Part shown: positions 39,882 through 48,887 of the stretch, in pieces
How positions within the stretch are numbered: position 1 is the first letter of the stretch
How the letters are laid out: each line of letters begins with the position of its first letter
IMG/VR virus record: IMGVR_UViG_3300047472_000433
Coordinates: 1-62,147 of that record
DNA: 62,147 bases
From: a virus
Strand: one strand, 5' to 3'
The notes under the pieces: model-generated
Database searches by the model: none
Seen by the model: only the letters and a program-made list of their open reading frames with translations
Told to the model about the DNA's origin: nothing
Made by a program: the position numbers and the translations under genes

Positions 39882-42512
39882 TCAGTGCTCCTGCTCGGCG
39901 TCCATCGCCTCGAAATCAAACAGCGTTGGCATGCTGACCTCGCGTTCCATCGCCTGGCAGTAATGCACCTGGTCGGCGAAATATGCCGAGTTCAGTTCCG
40001 AACCGGCGCCGCGGCGGCCCAGCTTCATTGCGCGCACTGGTACCGTGCCCAGGCCGCAGAACGGGTCGTAGACGACCTCGCCCGGGTTGCTGTAGCGGTT
40101 GATCAGACGGTCAACGATGTCGATTTGGAACGGGCAGACGTGCTTCTCGACGGCGCGCGAGCTCTGGTCTTTATTCAGAGTGTTCATGCGCAAGACATCA
40201 TGCCAGACCATCGGATTGGTACTGCCAGGCGCCAGGCTCAGGTAGTCGGCCGGCAGCGCCTTGTTGGCCAGCAGCGCCTCGCCGACGGCGACGTGATATT
40301 CGTAGTTGTAGACGTTGACCAGCGAAAGGTCGGTGAACATCTTCGCCAGCTTGGCCGGGCCGAAGCTGGCCAGCTCGGCGCTTCCGATCAGCCGGTCGCC
40401 GCTTGAGCGCCAGAACGCATGCGCGTCGACCTGCCATCGCGCAACGCTGTATCCGGTACAAGGGATCGGCGCCAGTTTGCGGTCGAAAGGCACCGCGGCA
40501 CCGTCGTCGGCCAGGCACAGCGGCTTCACCTTCGTCACCGGTACGTCGGCATAGCCACGACTGCGGTCCGTCTGTGGTTTGTGGAACAGCAGGATGTACT
40601 CGGGCATGCCAACGCTCATCTTCGTGCCGTCCTTGCAGACCTCGGAATAACCCAGCCGGTAGGTCTGGTTGTTCTCGCGCACAACGTCGGTGTTCACTTG
40701 GATCATCCCGCAGTAGTCGAAGCCGTGCTTAATACCGTGGAAAATCGCCTCGGCGTGGAAAGGGCTCACCGTCGGGATGCCGGCGCCGGTCACGTTGCCG
40801 AAGTTGATGCGGTCCTTGACGTGGCAGGCGTAGATCCGGCCCGGCTGCAGGATGCGCAGCAGTTCCGGCGTCAGGAAGTCCATCTGCGCCCAGAAGTGCG
40901 CGTTGTCTTGCGTATGGCCGAAGTCGTTGTAGCTCGGCGAGTATTCATACTGGTTTCCGAATGGAACGCTGGTCACGATCAGGCCGACGGAGTTGTCCGG
41001 CTGCCGCATCGCCTCCAGCACGCAGTCGTTATTCGCCACGGTGAAGCGCTCGCCTTTCTCTTCCTGTCGCGTCACGCCGATCGTGCGCGCCAGCGAGTCC
41101 TGCATGGACAGCTGGTCCAGGCCGTAGGTGCGGATGATCTCGCCCATCTTGGCCTGCATTTCGTCGTGGCGCCGCCACTTCTCCATCAGGTCGGCCAGCA
41201 CCTTGCGCTCGACTTCGGTGTGGATGATGTCGATGCGGACCGGGTGCGGCTGCTGGAAGCGCTGCACGCGGTGCACGGCCTGAATGAAGTCGTTGAACTT
41301 GAACCCGATTCCGGCGAATATCTCGCGGTGGCAGTGCACCTGAAAATTGCAGCCGCTACCGGCGATGATCGGTTTCGTCGAGAGGTCCTTGATCTTGCCG
41401 TCGCTGAAGTCGGCGATGCGCTGCTCGCGCTGCTCCAGGTCCTGCGTGCCCCAGACGCTCACGACATCAGGCAGCGCGGCCTGCAGCGCGTGGCGCTCGT
41501 CCTCCAGGTCGTGCCAGATCAGGAAATGATCGTCAGGATCCTCGGCCATGATCTCCGCCACCTTCGCCACACGCGCGGCCATGCTGTCGCGCTTCTCGCC
41601 GGCGGCGGCCGACAGGCCCATCGCCACGTTCGGGATCAGCAGGCCCTGGCCATTCTTTTCGGCGCCGGCCGTGTCATAGTTGCTGGCCACCTCGTGGAAG
41701 CGCACGTCGAGCGCCGGCAGGTTGTAGCCTTCGTCCGAATGGCCCAGGTCGCTCGGGCGCTGGATGAAGACGGCCCAGCTGGCCACCCACAACCAAAATT
41801 CGTGTTCTTTATGGGGATACAAGGTCAGGTTGCCCGCCTTCTCGCTGTCACGCTGAAAAAAGCGCGTCAGCGCCTGGCCCGTGTCCATCACGCCGAGATA
41901 GCCGGCGTAGTGGATCAGTTCCTTGAAGCGGTTCGGGCTCGGCGTGGCCGTGTAGACGAATTTGAATTCGACACCCTCGAACATCGGCAAAAATTCCTGA
42001 TAGGTCTTGCTGCCGTAGCTGCGCAGCACGCTCGCCTCGTCCAGGCCAGACGCCTGCCACTTCGTGACGTCGATCTTGCCCTCGCGGACCGATTCGTAAT
42101 TCGTCATGTAAATCGTGCGTTCGTCGTCGATCTCGGCATCGGACCGGATGAAGCGCAGGTCGACGGCCTGGTCGCCGGTGAAGCGTTTCGCGACCTCGCG
42201 CGAGAACTCCTGGCGCACGCCCAACGGCGCGACGATGCCGCGGATGCCGCCAGGCCGATGGATGCCGATCTGGCGCATGACCTCGAGGTTCGTGCTCGTC
42301 TTGTGCAGGCCGAAGGAAGCGAAGATGGCGCGCTGGCCGCCGGCCAGGGCCCAGCGAACGATGTCGCGCGTGTGCGGCTTGAGATTCGGATGAATCTGCT
42401 CGAGCGGGACGTCGAAGCCCTTGCGCTGCGCCAGCTTGATTTTGTCGCGCAGGAACTGGCTGTAGGCGGCCTGGGTCAGATGTTTTTGTTCGTCAGCGGT
42501 AAATGCGCTCAT
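39882..42512 (-). CDS. Helicase-methyltransferase fusion
   Basis: 876 residues. The N-terminal ~450 residues are SF2/SNF2-like: a degenerate Walker A (GLHKTS), DEAS box, TATP (motif III) and QAVHRVQR (motif VI). The C-terminal ~380 residues are a beta-class adenine-N6/cytosine-N4 DNA methyltransferase: catalytic-loop variant TSVPF (usual TSPPY), and DPFCGLGT (SAM-binding motif I) near the end. Probably methylates phage DNA, perhaps with translocation; the TSVPF variant may affect activity. It heads the replication block, overlapping no upstream gene. Confidence 0.75.
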   Translation of the reverse strand: MSAFTADEQKHLTQAAYSQFLRDKIKLAQRKGFDVPLEQIHPNLKPHTRDIVRWALAGGQRAIFASFGLHKTSTNLEVMRQIGIHRPGGIRGIVAPLGVRQEFSREVAKRFTGDQAVDLRFIRSDAEIDDERTIYMTNYESVREGKIDVTKWQASGLDEASVLRSYGSKTYQEFLPMFEGVEFKFVYTATPSPNRFKELIHYAGYLGVMDTGQALTRFFQRDSEKAGNLTLYPHKEHEFWLWVASWAVFIQRPSDLGHSDEGYNLPALDVRFHEVASNYDTAGAEKNGQGLLIPNVAMGLSAAAGEKRDSMAARVAKVAEIMAEDPDDHFLIWHDLEDERHALQAALPDVVSVWGTQDLEQREQRIADFSDGKIKDLSTKPIIAGSGCNFQVHCHREIFAGIGFKFNDFIQAVHRVQRFQQPHPVRIDIIHTEVERKVLADLMEKWRRHDEMQAKMGEIIRTYGLDQLSMQDSLARTIGVTRQEEKGERFTVANNDCVLEAMRQPDNSVGLIVTSVPFGNQYEYSPSYNDFGHTQDNAHFWAQMDFLTPELLRILQPGRIYACHVKDRINFGNVTGAGIPTVSPFHAEAIFHGIKHGFDYCGMIQVNTDVVRENNQTYRLGYSEVCKDGTKMSVGMPEYILLFHKPQTDRSRGYADVPVTKVKPLCLADDGAAVPFDRKLAPIPCTGYSVARWQVDAHAFWRSSGDRLIGSAELASFGPAKLAKMFTDLSLVNVYNYEYHVAVGEALLANKALPADYLSLAPGSTNPMVWHDVLRMNTLNKDQSSRAVEKHVCPFQIDIVDRLINRYSNPGEVVYDPFCGLGTVPVRAMKLGRRGAGSELNSAYFADQVHYCQAMEREVSMPTLFDFEAMDAEQEH

Positions 42513-42514
42513 GA

Positions 42515-43012
42515 TTATTCCGTAAATTGGTTGGATGTGGCCGCCGGCGCAGGTGCCGGCCGCAGTTCATTCAGGATCTGCGCACAGATCACCATCAGCT
42601 CGGCCTGACTCCCGTAGCGCGCCTCGAAGCGCGCCTTGTTCGGGTGCACCGCGATGCGCTGCAGCGGGTCGGTGTCGTCTTGCTGGTGGTGGGGAGCGCA
42701 CAGCGGCAGTACGAGCTTGTGGCAGCCGGGTTTCGTGCGGCCGTCGACGTGGTGGATGCTGACGTGGGTATTGCGGCGATGGTCGAGCATGCAGGCGACG
42801 CAGCCGATCTCCGTTGCGAGTCGGTCCCACAGCAGCTTTTCGTCGGCGCTGACGGCGCGCTGCTTCGCTTTCAGCCTGGCCTTTCGCGCCGGTGCGGCCT
42901 TGCGCGTACGCTGGGCGGCGAACACGGAAAGCATGCCGGTCTTGGCGGCCGGGGCGAACGCGGTACGTTTCAGGCCTTTCGTACCAGCCTTGAGTGGCGC
43001 ACGGCGCATCAT
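42515..43012 (-). CDS. Ref-like RecA-dependent nuclease
   Basis: 165 residues. A basic N-terminus (about 1-55) and the C-terminal signature IGCVACMLDHRRNTHVSIHHVDGRTKPGCHKLVLPLCAPHHQ, then AVHPNKARFEARYGSQAEL, close to the P1 Ref family (HNH-like, RecA-dependent). Ref makes site-targeted cuts under RecA filaments. It is translationally coupled to the PAPS reductase-like gene (ATGA). Confidence 0.75.
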   Translation of the reverse strand: MMRRAPLKAGTKGLKRTAFAPAAKTGMLSVFAAQRTRKAAPARKARLKAKQRAVSADEKLLWDRLATEIGCVACMLDHRRNTHVSIHHVDGRTKPGCHKLVLPLCAPHHQQDDTDPLQRIAVHPNKARFEARYGSQAELMVICAQILNELRPAPAPAATSNQFTE

Positions 43013-43776
43013 GCCGAGTACTCCTGCTCAGCGATTTCACAAAAGAACGAGCAGGACGGCATCTTTTCATTGCGACGTGCCGGACCAACGGGCAGATCGC
43101 GCAACGGAAAGCGCTGACCGATCAACGGCCCGCTGCGGTAGCGCAGGAACCAGGACCCCTCGCCAATTTCATCCTGCACCAGACAGTTAACTTCGAATTG
43201 CGCCGGGAAGTCCTCGCGTATGGCGCGCCAATACCCCTCGCCACCCTTGACACAGCCGATACAGTTCGCGTTGTCGTAGCCCAACAGGTACATCGCCGGC
43301 AGATCAATCTTGGCGCGCAACACCATCGCCTTGCAATCCTCCTTGCTCAGCCCGGCATCCACCAACGGCGCCAGAACAGGGCGGTCCTGATACCGCTCGC
43401 GGAAATCGTCGAGACGGTCCATCTCTTCCATCGTGTAGCCCAGGACAATGATGTCGCCGGGCTGCTCAATGGTCCGCAGCAGCTTTTGCTTCAGCTGGCC
43501 GGTGCAAGGGGCTCCATACGGCCCCATCATGTACTGCCGCTTCCGGAACACCTCGATCGTGGACGCTCCATATTTTTCATCGCGCATCACCGTTAAATCG
43601 CGACCGAACCACGTTTGGCAGTCCAGCGCAAAGCGTCGATTGTCCTGGTGCTCTTCCATAAGGAACGCGTTGAGGATCAGCACATCACGCGTGGCGCCGT
43701 ACGTGGCAAGGGCCAGCTTGGTGGCTACGGCCGACGCTGCGCCGCACGAGAATTGGCAAACGATGCGCGCGGTCAT
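43009..43776 (-). CDS. PAPS reductase-like (adenine nucleotide alpha hydrolase) protein
   Basis: 255 residues. N-terminal FSCGAASAVATKLA is the PP-loop of the adenine nucleotide alpha hydrolase/PAPS reductase superfamily. MGPYGAPCTGQLKQ and DNANCIGCVKGGEGYW hold further conserved cysteines, plus SCSFFC at the end, which may hold an Fe-S cluster or zinc. Phages with such genes may use them in DNA or nucleotide modification rather than sulfate assimilation. It lies among methyltransferases and recombination genes. Confidence 0.65.
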   Translation of the reverse strand: MTARIVCQFSCGAASAVATKLALATYGATRDVLILNAFLMEEHQDNRRFALDCQTWFGRDLTVMRDEKYGASTIEVFRKRQYMMGPYGAPCTGQLKQKLLRTIEQPGDIIVLGYTMEEMDRLDDFRERYQDRPVLAPLVDAGLSKEDCKAMVLRAKIDLPAMYLLGYDNANCIGCVKGGEGYWRAIREDFPAQFEVNCLVQDEIGEGSWFLRYRSGPLIGQRFPLRDLPVGPARRNEKMPSCSFFCEIAEQEYSA

Positions 43777-44258
43777 GCTCGCACCTCGTTCGGTGATGCC
43801 GAGAACTCGACGCCCATGTTGGCGCCGAAGGCCTCGACCTGGGTCAGATACAGGGCAAAGCCGCGCTTCGTCAGCTGCGTTGTGCTGCCAACCAGCATCG
43901 GCGAGCCGTCAGGCTTGAAATCCCATTTTCGGTAGCCATCCTTGACGTGGCCGTTGGCCGGATCAGACTCGGGCGCGCCGTCATCGGGCAGATAGGCGCC
44001 CTTAAAATATTCATGCCAGACCATTTCGGTGAACTGGCGGCCGTCGCTCCATACCTGCTGGGCGATGTCCTTGAGCGGGCCGACCCACATGCGTGCATTC
44101 GCATCGAGGCCGCGCGTTTTGACACGCTCGCGCACGACGACCTCGAGCGGATTGTCGGCGTCGAGGGGCAGGTTGCTGGCCAGCGCGATCATCGTCGCGC
44201 GCTGGACCTCGCTGAGCAGGTAGATTTTTCGCTCGGTGAATTTTGGGCGGGCCGTCAT
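43773..44258 (-). CDS. ninB: NinB recombination protein
   Basis: 161 residues from ATG 44256-44258. Motifs KIYLLSEVQRATMIA, MWVGPLKDIAQQVWSDGRQFTEMVWHEYFK and STTQLTKRGFALYLTQVEAF match the NinB family (lambda Orf), which helps load annealing proteins at recombination and replication forks. Overlaps neighbours by four bases. Confidence 0.8.
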   Translation of the reverse strand: MTARPKFTERKIYLLSEVQRATMIALASNLPLDADNPLEVVVRERVKTRGLDANARMWVGPLKDIAQQVWSDGRQFTEMVWHEYFKGAYLPDDGAPESDPANGHVKDGYRKWDFKPDGSPMLVGSTTQLTKRGFALYLTQVEAFGANMGVEFSASPNEVRA

Positions 44259-44434
44259 GGCTCGGCCCGCCGCGCGCAACGGATGCAAACAGCGCTCGCG
44301 CCCTTGAACTGGGCGATCGAGCGGCGACGGTTGCAGTGGCCCACGCATTTGCGCATGGGGCTGTAGGTGCCGACGGCCGATTCGCGCTGGATGGCGCGGT
44401 GCTGGCGGTCGACGGAACTGGTGTCGAATCTCAT
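44255..44434 (-). CDS. Zinc-ribbon small protein
   Basis: 59 residues. It carries CVGHCNRRR and CIRCARR, two cysteine pairs like a zinc ribbon, with Arg-rich flanks suggesting nucleic acid binding. The stop overlaps the NinB start. Function unknown. Confidence 0.55.
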   Translation of the reverse strand: MRFDTSSVDRQHRAIQRESAVGTYSPMRKCVGHCNRRRSIAQFKGASAVCIRCARRAEP

Positions 44435-44466
44435 GTTATGCTTGCCTTTCTAATAATGGAGGCAAT

Positions 44467-44646
44467 ATGAACGACCAAGTACGCAAGAACTGGAACCGCT
44501 TCGACGAACTTATCGGTGCCGCCGAATCTCCAGATACAAAGGCGATTCTTGAGGCGATAAAAATGCAAACCGAAATGATTAATTTAAATTTGACCGGGCT
44601 GGCCCACGTTATGACTACGATCGCTCGATCACTTCCGGTGAAATAA
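44467..44646 (+). CDS. Small plus-strand helical protein
   Basis: 59 residues (MNDQVRKNWNRFDELIGAAE..., ending SLPVK) behind a near-perfect GGAGG SD. All-helical, likely a small regulator or antitoxin-like protein. It lies opposite to the early operon, between the C5 methyltransferase (on minus) and the zinc-ribbon gene, and would need its own promoter. Confidence 0.55.
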   Translation: MNDQVRKNWNRFDELIGAAESPDTKAILEAIKMQTEMINLNLTGLAHVMTTIARSLPVK

Positions 44647-44647
44647 T

Positions 44648-46972
44648 TCACGCGACCCTCGCAATCTCGCGCTCATGCGTGAAATTGGCCAGGATCAGCG
44701 CCTTCGCCATCGGCGGGCAAACAGAATTCCCGCACATGCGCACCTGGGCCGACTTCGTCAGCGTCAGGCCCTGCGCCGGGTCGTCGCCGATGATGTAGTT
44801 GTCAGGAAAGCCCTGGGCCCGGAACAGCTCGCGCGGCGCCAGCATGCGCAGGCCGATGTCGACGATCTGGTAATCCTGGCCATGAATCGTGACGAGGCCA
44901 AAGCGATCCTTGCTGGTGATCGTGTTAAGCGGATCGGCCAAGTCGTTCGTTTCACTGGCGCCGTAGTAGGCGAGCAGGAAAGCGCGGACCTCGGCATGAT
45001 GCTGGCCGCCAGCGCTCACCGTACCCAGCGGCTCGTCGGTACCGGCCGCGGTGCTGGTGCCCCGCAGTTTGATCATGTTGCTCGTCACCAGCGCCGCCTT
45101 GCCACCGCCGCCGGCCGTGACCGTCCCGAGCGGCGCATCAGCGGCATGGCCGACACTCGCGCCCATATCGCGCTGGATATGCGCGGTTACGATTCCCATG
45201 GCGTTTCCGGTACCCGGCCGCGCTTGCTGGCCGCCAGCCGTGACGGTGTGCAGAGGCTCATCGAGCGCGCTGCCCACGGCGCCCGAGCGAAATTTGGTAA
45301 CGTGTGCCGAGACCATGCTGAAATGGCCGCCCTTCACCTGTGCGCAGATCGTGCGCAGCGGCTCATCGATGGGCATGACGCGCTGGTTGCTGGCGTTCGC
45401 GTGCTCAGTCAGCAGCGCCGTCACGAGGCTGTGGTGGTCGGACGATGTGACGGTGCCCAGCGGGTCGGCCAGGTCGGAGCCAACGACGCCGGTATAGTGC
45501 TTGGCCAGGAACGCAGTAGCCACAGCCGTGTCACCCTTCGCCGTGATTGTCGCCGTCGGCTCATCAGCTCCGCGCGGGCGGCTTTCACCGGCCCGGCCGC
45601 CCACGCCGATCAGCGCAGCCGATACCAGAGCATGGCGGTTTTCCGTCGGAATCGTGTTGATCGGTTCGTCGGGAACCTGGCCACGCGCATCGCTCGGCCG
45701 CTTGTCACTGTAGTACGGACTCAGGAACGCGCTGGCCAGCGCCTGGTTGCCGGCTGACGTCACCGTCGGTACCGGCTCGCCGATGTCGGCGCCAGCGTGG
45801 CCAGTCGTGTTGGTCATAATGAACGGCGCCAGTTCGGCCTCTATCAGCGCATGCTTACTCTCGCCGACGACAGTGCCCAGCGGCTTCTCGATATCCAGCG
45901 CGCGCGGCGCTTGGCCGGCACGCTCGCCATACCCGACCTGGACCACTGTGGCCACGCCCAGCGCCTTCTCGCCGCGCTGCGCACCGGTGATGGTGCGGAA
46001 CGGCTGGTCGATCGATTCGCTGCGGTCGCTACCCTGGTGCGTGACCGGAACGATGGTCGGCAGCACGATAGACCGATGGCTTTCTGTTGTGATTGTCCCG
46101 AATGGGTCACTCACCGCCTTCGGCTTGCCGGAATAGATCGGGCCGCCCTGGCCCACAATAAACGGATTCGCTGAATCGACCACATAGCGCATGATGCCCT
46201 TTGCGATGCGGCGCAGCGTGGCCTCAGCCAGCGGACGCTTACGCGTGAAGATCGACGGACATTCCAGTGACCAGTCGATGCATTCAGCGGCCGTGCGGTA
46301 TGGCTTGAGTTTGCCGGTGCGCACGCCGATGCTGTCGGGCGCGCCGTGCGTCGCCACCGGCCACTGGATCGGAATGCCGTCGCGGCGCGCCACCAGGAAG
46401 AAGCGCTTTCGGATCGTCGGCGTGTCGTGATCGCAGCCGCGCAGCTCGCGATGGTCGACGACATAGCCATGGCCTTCGAGTTGGCGGATGAAGCTGTCGA
46501 AGGTCTTGCCCTTCTTCGCCGGGTCCGGCTTGGCGTTGCCGTCGGCGTCGACCAGCAGCGGGCCCCAGGTTTTGAATTCCTCAACGTTTTCCAGCATGAT
46601 GACGCGCGGCTTGCACTTCGCCGCCCAGCGCAGCGTTACCCAGGCCAGGCCGCGAATCTTCTTCTCGACCGGCTTGCCGCCCTTCGCCTTGCTGAAATGT
46701 TTGCAATCGGGGGAGAGCCATACCAGGCCGACTGGTTGGTTGTTCGTTACCTTGATCGGGTCGACGTCCCACACGCTTTCGCACAGGTGCTTCGTGTGCG
46801 GGTGGTTGGCGGCGTGCATGGCCAGCGCTTCGGCGTTGTGGTTGATGGCGATGTCGACCGGGCGGCCGAAAGCCTGTTCGAGGCCGGTCGACGTTCCACC
46901 GCCGCCGGCGAAGTTGTCGATGATCAGCTCGCTGCCCAGATCGAGCGAGAGCGTAAAGTCATCGCGCTTCAT
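44648..46972 (-). CDS. DNA C5-cytosine methyltransferase with a 12-repeat insertion
   Basis: 774 residues. C5 motifs: I (FAGGGGTSTGLE), IV WLSPDCKHFS (Cys90), VI ENVEEF (about 128-133), VIII IRKRFFLV, IX RMLAPRELFRAQGFPDNY and X QVRMCGNSVCPPMA. Between VIII and IX (about 285-705) lie about 12 copies of a 30-45-residue unit starting with (D/E)-x-P-(L/I)-x-T-(V/I)-T and continuing HALVSA-like. C5 enzymes normally hold a target recognition domain there of 100-200 residues, so this region is expanded. It modifies phage DNA, protecting it against host restriction. Confidence 0.8.
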   Translation of the reverse strand: MKRDDFTLSLDLGSELIIDNFAGGGGTSTGLEQAFGRPVDIAINHNAEALAMHAANHPHTKHLCESVWDVDPIKVTNNQPVGLVWLSPDCKHFSKAKGGKPVEKKIRGLAWVTLRWAAKCKPRVIMLENVEEFKTWGPLLVDADGNAKPDPAKKGKTFDSFIRQLEGHGYVVDHRELRGCDHDTPTIRKRFFLVARRDGIPIQWPVATHGAPDSIGVRTGKLKPYRTAAECIDWSLECPSIFTRKRPLAEATLRRIAKGIMRYVVDSANPFIVGQGGPIYSGKPKAVSDPFGTITTESHRSIVLPTIVPVTHQGSDRSESIDQPFRTITGAQRGEKALGVATVVQVGYGERAGQAPRALDIEKPLGTVVGESKHALIEAELAPFIMTNTTGHAGADIGEPVPTVTSAGNQALASAFLSPYYSDKRPSDARGQVPDEPINTIPTENRHALVSAALIGVGGRAGESRPRGADEPTATITAKGDTAVATAFLAKHYTGVVGSDLADPLGTVTSSDHHSLVTALLTEHANASNQRVMPIDEPLRTICAQVKGGHFSMVSAHVTKFRSGAVGSALDEPLHTVTAGGQQARPGTGNAMGIVTAHIQRDMGASVGHAADAPLGTVTAGGGGKAALVTSNMIKLRGTSTAAGTDEPLGTVSAGGQHHAEVRAFLLAYYGASETNDLADPLNTITSKDRFGLVTIHGQDYQIVDIGLRMLAPRELFRAQGFPDNYIIGDDPAQGLTLTKSAQVRMCGNSVCPPMAKALILANFTHEREIARVA

Positions 46973-47313
46973 GGATGCACCGCCTCGGCCGAACGGCGCA
47001 CAATCCGCACCGGCGCAATGAACGGCACGCCACGCGGCGCCGGGCCGGCGACTTGGCCGACGTAGGCCTCGACGTTCCCGGTCAGCGCAGCGCGCGCCGC
47101 GTCGGTGATGGAATAAATGATCCCGACCTTGTAGGCGGTACCGGAGCGCAGCAACGATTCGAAAATTTCGCGCAGCTCGCCCTCGGCGCTTTTCGCGTCA
47201 AGATCAAAGCCGGCGCGCTCGCAGACTTGGTAAAAGGTGCCGGGGCCGGCGTCCAATATCTGGATCAGCCGGTAGGCGCGGTGGTGCTTCTGCGGAAGGA
47301 TGGAGCGCGTCAT
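46969..47313 (-). CDS. Small hypothetical protein, possible winged helix
   Basis: 114 residues. The segment [28 protein letters not shown] looks like a helix-turn-helix; [16 protein letters not shown] a second helix pair. Sits between HD hydrolase and C5 methyltransferase with four-base overlaps. Possibly an early regulator. Confidence 0.45.
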   Translation of the reverse strand: MTRSILPQKHHRAYRLIQILDAGPGTFYQVCERAGFDLDAKSAEGELREIFESLLRSGTAYKVGIIYSITDAARAALTGNVEAYVGQVAGPAPRGVPFIAPVRIVRRSAEAVHP

Positions 47314-47921
47314 GGTTGCGTTCCAGTAGTTTCCCAGCGTGGGGACAGCAGGTCCTGGTACCGTTGCAGGAACAGCGCCCTCGCCTGCTCTGGCGCCAGT
47401 GGCACGATTTCGAAAGGCAATGGCTCGGCACCATCACGCCAGGCGTAGGCGACCGGGCGGTTGGGCATCAAGTCGCGCTGCTCAGTAGCCAGCAGTGCCA
47501 GGTCGGCGGCCTTGATCTCGGGCGGCAACGTCGGCGCCAGGCCGAACTGCTGCAGCACGACGGCCTCGACGCGAGCTTCAATGGCACGGTAGTCGGGCAG
47601 CAGCGCTTTTAATGGGCTGGACACGTCGCCCAAGAACGCCTCGGCCGCATCGTGCAGCAAGCCGGCCAGTTTCAGGTGCGGCGGCAGTTGGTCGCTGACC
47701 AGGACAGAATGCTGAGCGACTGAGTAGAACGTGCGGGTGTGTCCCGTAAAGCGGCAGATATGCGACAGCGCGTGCGCGATATCAGCGATGCTGAAAATCG
47801 CTTTCTCAGGCTCGTTGAAGTCGAAGGCGAAACCAGTCTGCGTGGTGATGGCGCGCGCACGCGGCGTATGAGATGGCGCAATGCTTTTTTCTGCGGCGCC
47901 GATATGATGTTGTGATAGCAT
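47310..47921 (-). CDS. HD-domain phosphohydrolase
   Basis: 203 residues. HD motif: [38 protein letters not shown], then [11 protein letters not shown], as in the YfbR/5'-deoxynucleotidase-type group. It would hydrolyse nucleotide phosphates and could support phage DNA synthesis or deplete a signalling nucleotide. It is at the head of the DNA-modification gene block. Confidence 0.7.
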   Translation of the reverse strand: MLSQHHIGAAEKSIAPSHTPRARAITTQTGFAFDFNEPEKAIFSIADIAHALSHICRFTGHTRTFYSVAQHSVLVSDQLPPHLKLAGLLHDAAEAFLGDVSSPLKALLPDYRAIEARVEAVVLQQFGLAPTLPPEIKAADLALLATEQRDLMPNRPVAYAWRDGAEPLPFEIVPLAPEQARALFLQRYQDLLSPRWETTGTQP

Positions 47922-47947
47922 TCGATTCTCACTGGTAGTGAAACGTT

Positions 47948-48091
47948 TTACGAAGCCGAGTTCCCGCTCGGCTTTTTCTTTTCCTGCTCCGCTTTCAGTT
48001 CGTCGAGCATCGCCGTGTAATGCGCCAGCGTGCGGACGTGGCCGGGGTCGACCGGCAGGGGATCGGCCTCGGCATGCTGCTGATCGCTCAC
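47948..48091 (-). CDS. Small GTG-start protein
   Basis: 47 residues. The GTG start at 48089-48091 overlaps the stop of the helix-turn-helix gene (GTGA), so translation is probably coupled. Mostly helical and charged. Its last codons overlap the plus-strand terminator at 47955-47982. Confidence 0.45.
   Translation of the reverse strand: MSDQQHAEADPLPVDPGHVRTLAHYTAMLDELKAEQEKKKPSGNSAS
47955..47982 (+). terminator. Plus-strand terminator in the leftward early operon
   Basis: GCCGAG-ttcccg-CTCGGC followed by TTTTTCTTTT on plus. No plus-strand gene is known upstream here, so it may stop antisense transcription. Confidence 0.5.
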
Positions 48092-48336
48092 GCCGGCGCC
48101 CAGGTGGCCAGGGCCTTGATGTCGGCGATGCTGATGTCGAAGGCTTCGTGCATGCGGATGATCAGACTGGCGCCGAGCGGCAGCCGGTCGTGGCGCAGCT
48201 TCGAGATCACCGGCGGCGCCAGTTCGAGCTTGCGCGAGAGCGCGGCGTCATTTTTGAGGCGGGCGTGCTCGGTCAGGTGGTCGAGCAGTCTGTTGATGCC
48301 GGCCGACGTGATGGGCCATTTGCTGGTTTTGGACAT
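48088..48336 (-). CDS. Helix-turn-helix small regulator
   Basis: 82 residues with a helix-turn-helix, [29 protein letters not shown] (about 28-56), similar to Cro/XRE-type or CII-like small phage regulators. Upstream of replication genes in the cro operon. Could activate or repress lysogenic promoters; not assigned. Confidence 0.55.
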   Translation of the reverse strand: MSKTSKWPITSAGINRLLDHLTEHARLKNDAALSRKLELAPPVISKLRHDRLPLGASLIIRMHEAFDISIADIKALATWAPA

Positions 48337-48393
48337 GGGTTATTCCTGTTGTGGTTGGTGAATCGTTCGTGGTGCTGCGTCAGTGCGGCGCCG

Positions 48394-48585
48394 TCATGGC
48401 GGCTTGTTCAGCGCGCGGTCCGTGGCATCGCGCCATTTGTTCCGCGCCTCTTTGTGGGCCGCCTTCGCCCTCGCCTCTTGTTCGCCGCCGGCGGCGCCCT
48501 GCAAGTTCTTTTCGGCCTGGCGGTAAATCAGCGAGCGCTGCAAGATCAGCTCCTTTTCTTCCGGCGTGATCGCCCGTTTATCCAA
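48394..48585 (-). CDS. Small charged protein (TTG start)
   Basis: 63 residues; TTG start at 48583-48585 with GGAGG upstream. Highly charged and helical. Function unknown. Confidence 0.5.
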   Translation of the reverse strand: MDKRAITPEEKELILQRSLIYRQAEKNLQGAAGGEQEARAKAAHKEARNKWRDATDRALNKPP

Positions 48586-48602
48586 TGTCGGCCTCCATGC
48601 CG

Positions 48603-48887
48603 TTAAACCAAATATTTCGCCCGGGGCACGATGCCGAAGTTGGTCCGGCTCGGCAGAAGCTGGGCCCTACGAATTTCCAGTTTGGGTCTAGTCCCGCTGG
48701 GGTAAGCAGGGATATCCTTCCGTATCGGTTTGGCATCCTGATGATTGCGAACGATGACAATCGTGCACTTATCGAGGACATTACTGACGCTACAGCCCAT
48801 GTCGGCAGCGATCGATCCGAGCGCTTCCTTATTGGCATCTGTGGTGTAAAACTTCACGAGTGCGTTGCGTTTTTGTGGTTGATTCAT
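48603..48887 (-). CDS. Ribbon-helix-helix-like small protein
   Basis: 94 residues with AGGAG upstream. The strand-helix-helix VKFYTTDANKEALGSIAADMGCSVSNVLD suggests a ribbon-helix-helix domain. Early operon regulator of unknown target. Confidence 0.5.
   Translation of the reverse strand: MNQPQKRNALVKFYTTDANKEALGSIAADMGCSVSNVLDKCTIVIVRNHQDAKPIRKDIPAYPSGTRPKLEIRRAQLLPSRTNFGIVPRAKYLV

Noticed and set aside
40419-42608. 729-codon open frame on plus opposite the helicase-methyltransferase
   Set aside because: Antisense shadow; the minus frame has helicase and methyltransferase motifs.
44675-45757. 360-codon open frame on plus within the C5 methyltransferase
   Set aside because: Shadow of the repeat region; Arg/Ala/His-rich.
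44755-46120. Possible CRISPR-like or DNA tandem repeat
   Set aside because: Repeats are protein-level, variable in length and diverged in DNA; no spacers or fixed repeat units. No CRISPR array is seen anywhere in the window.
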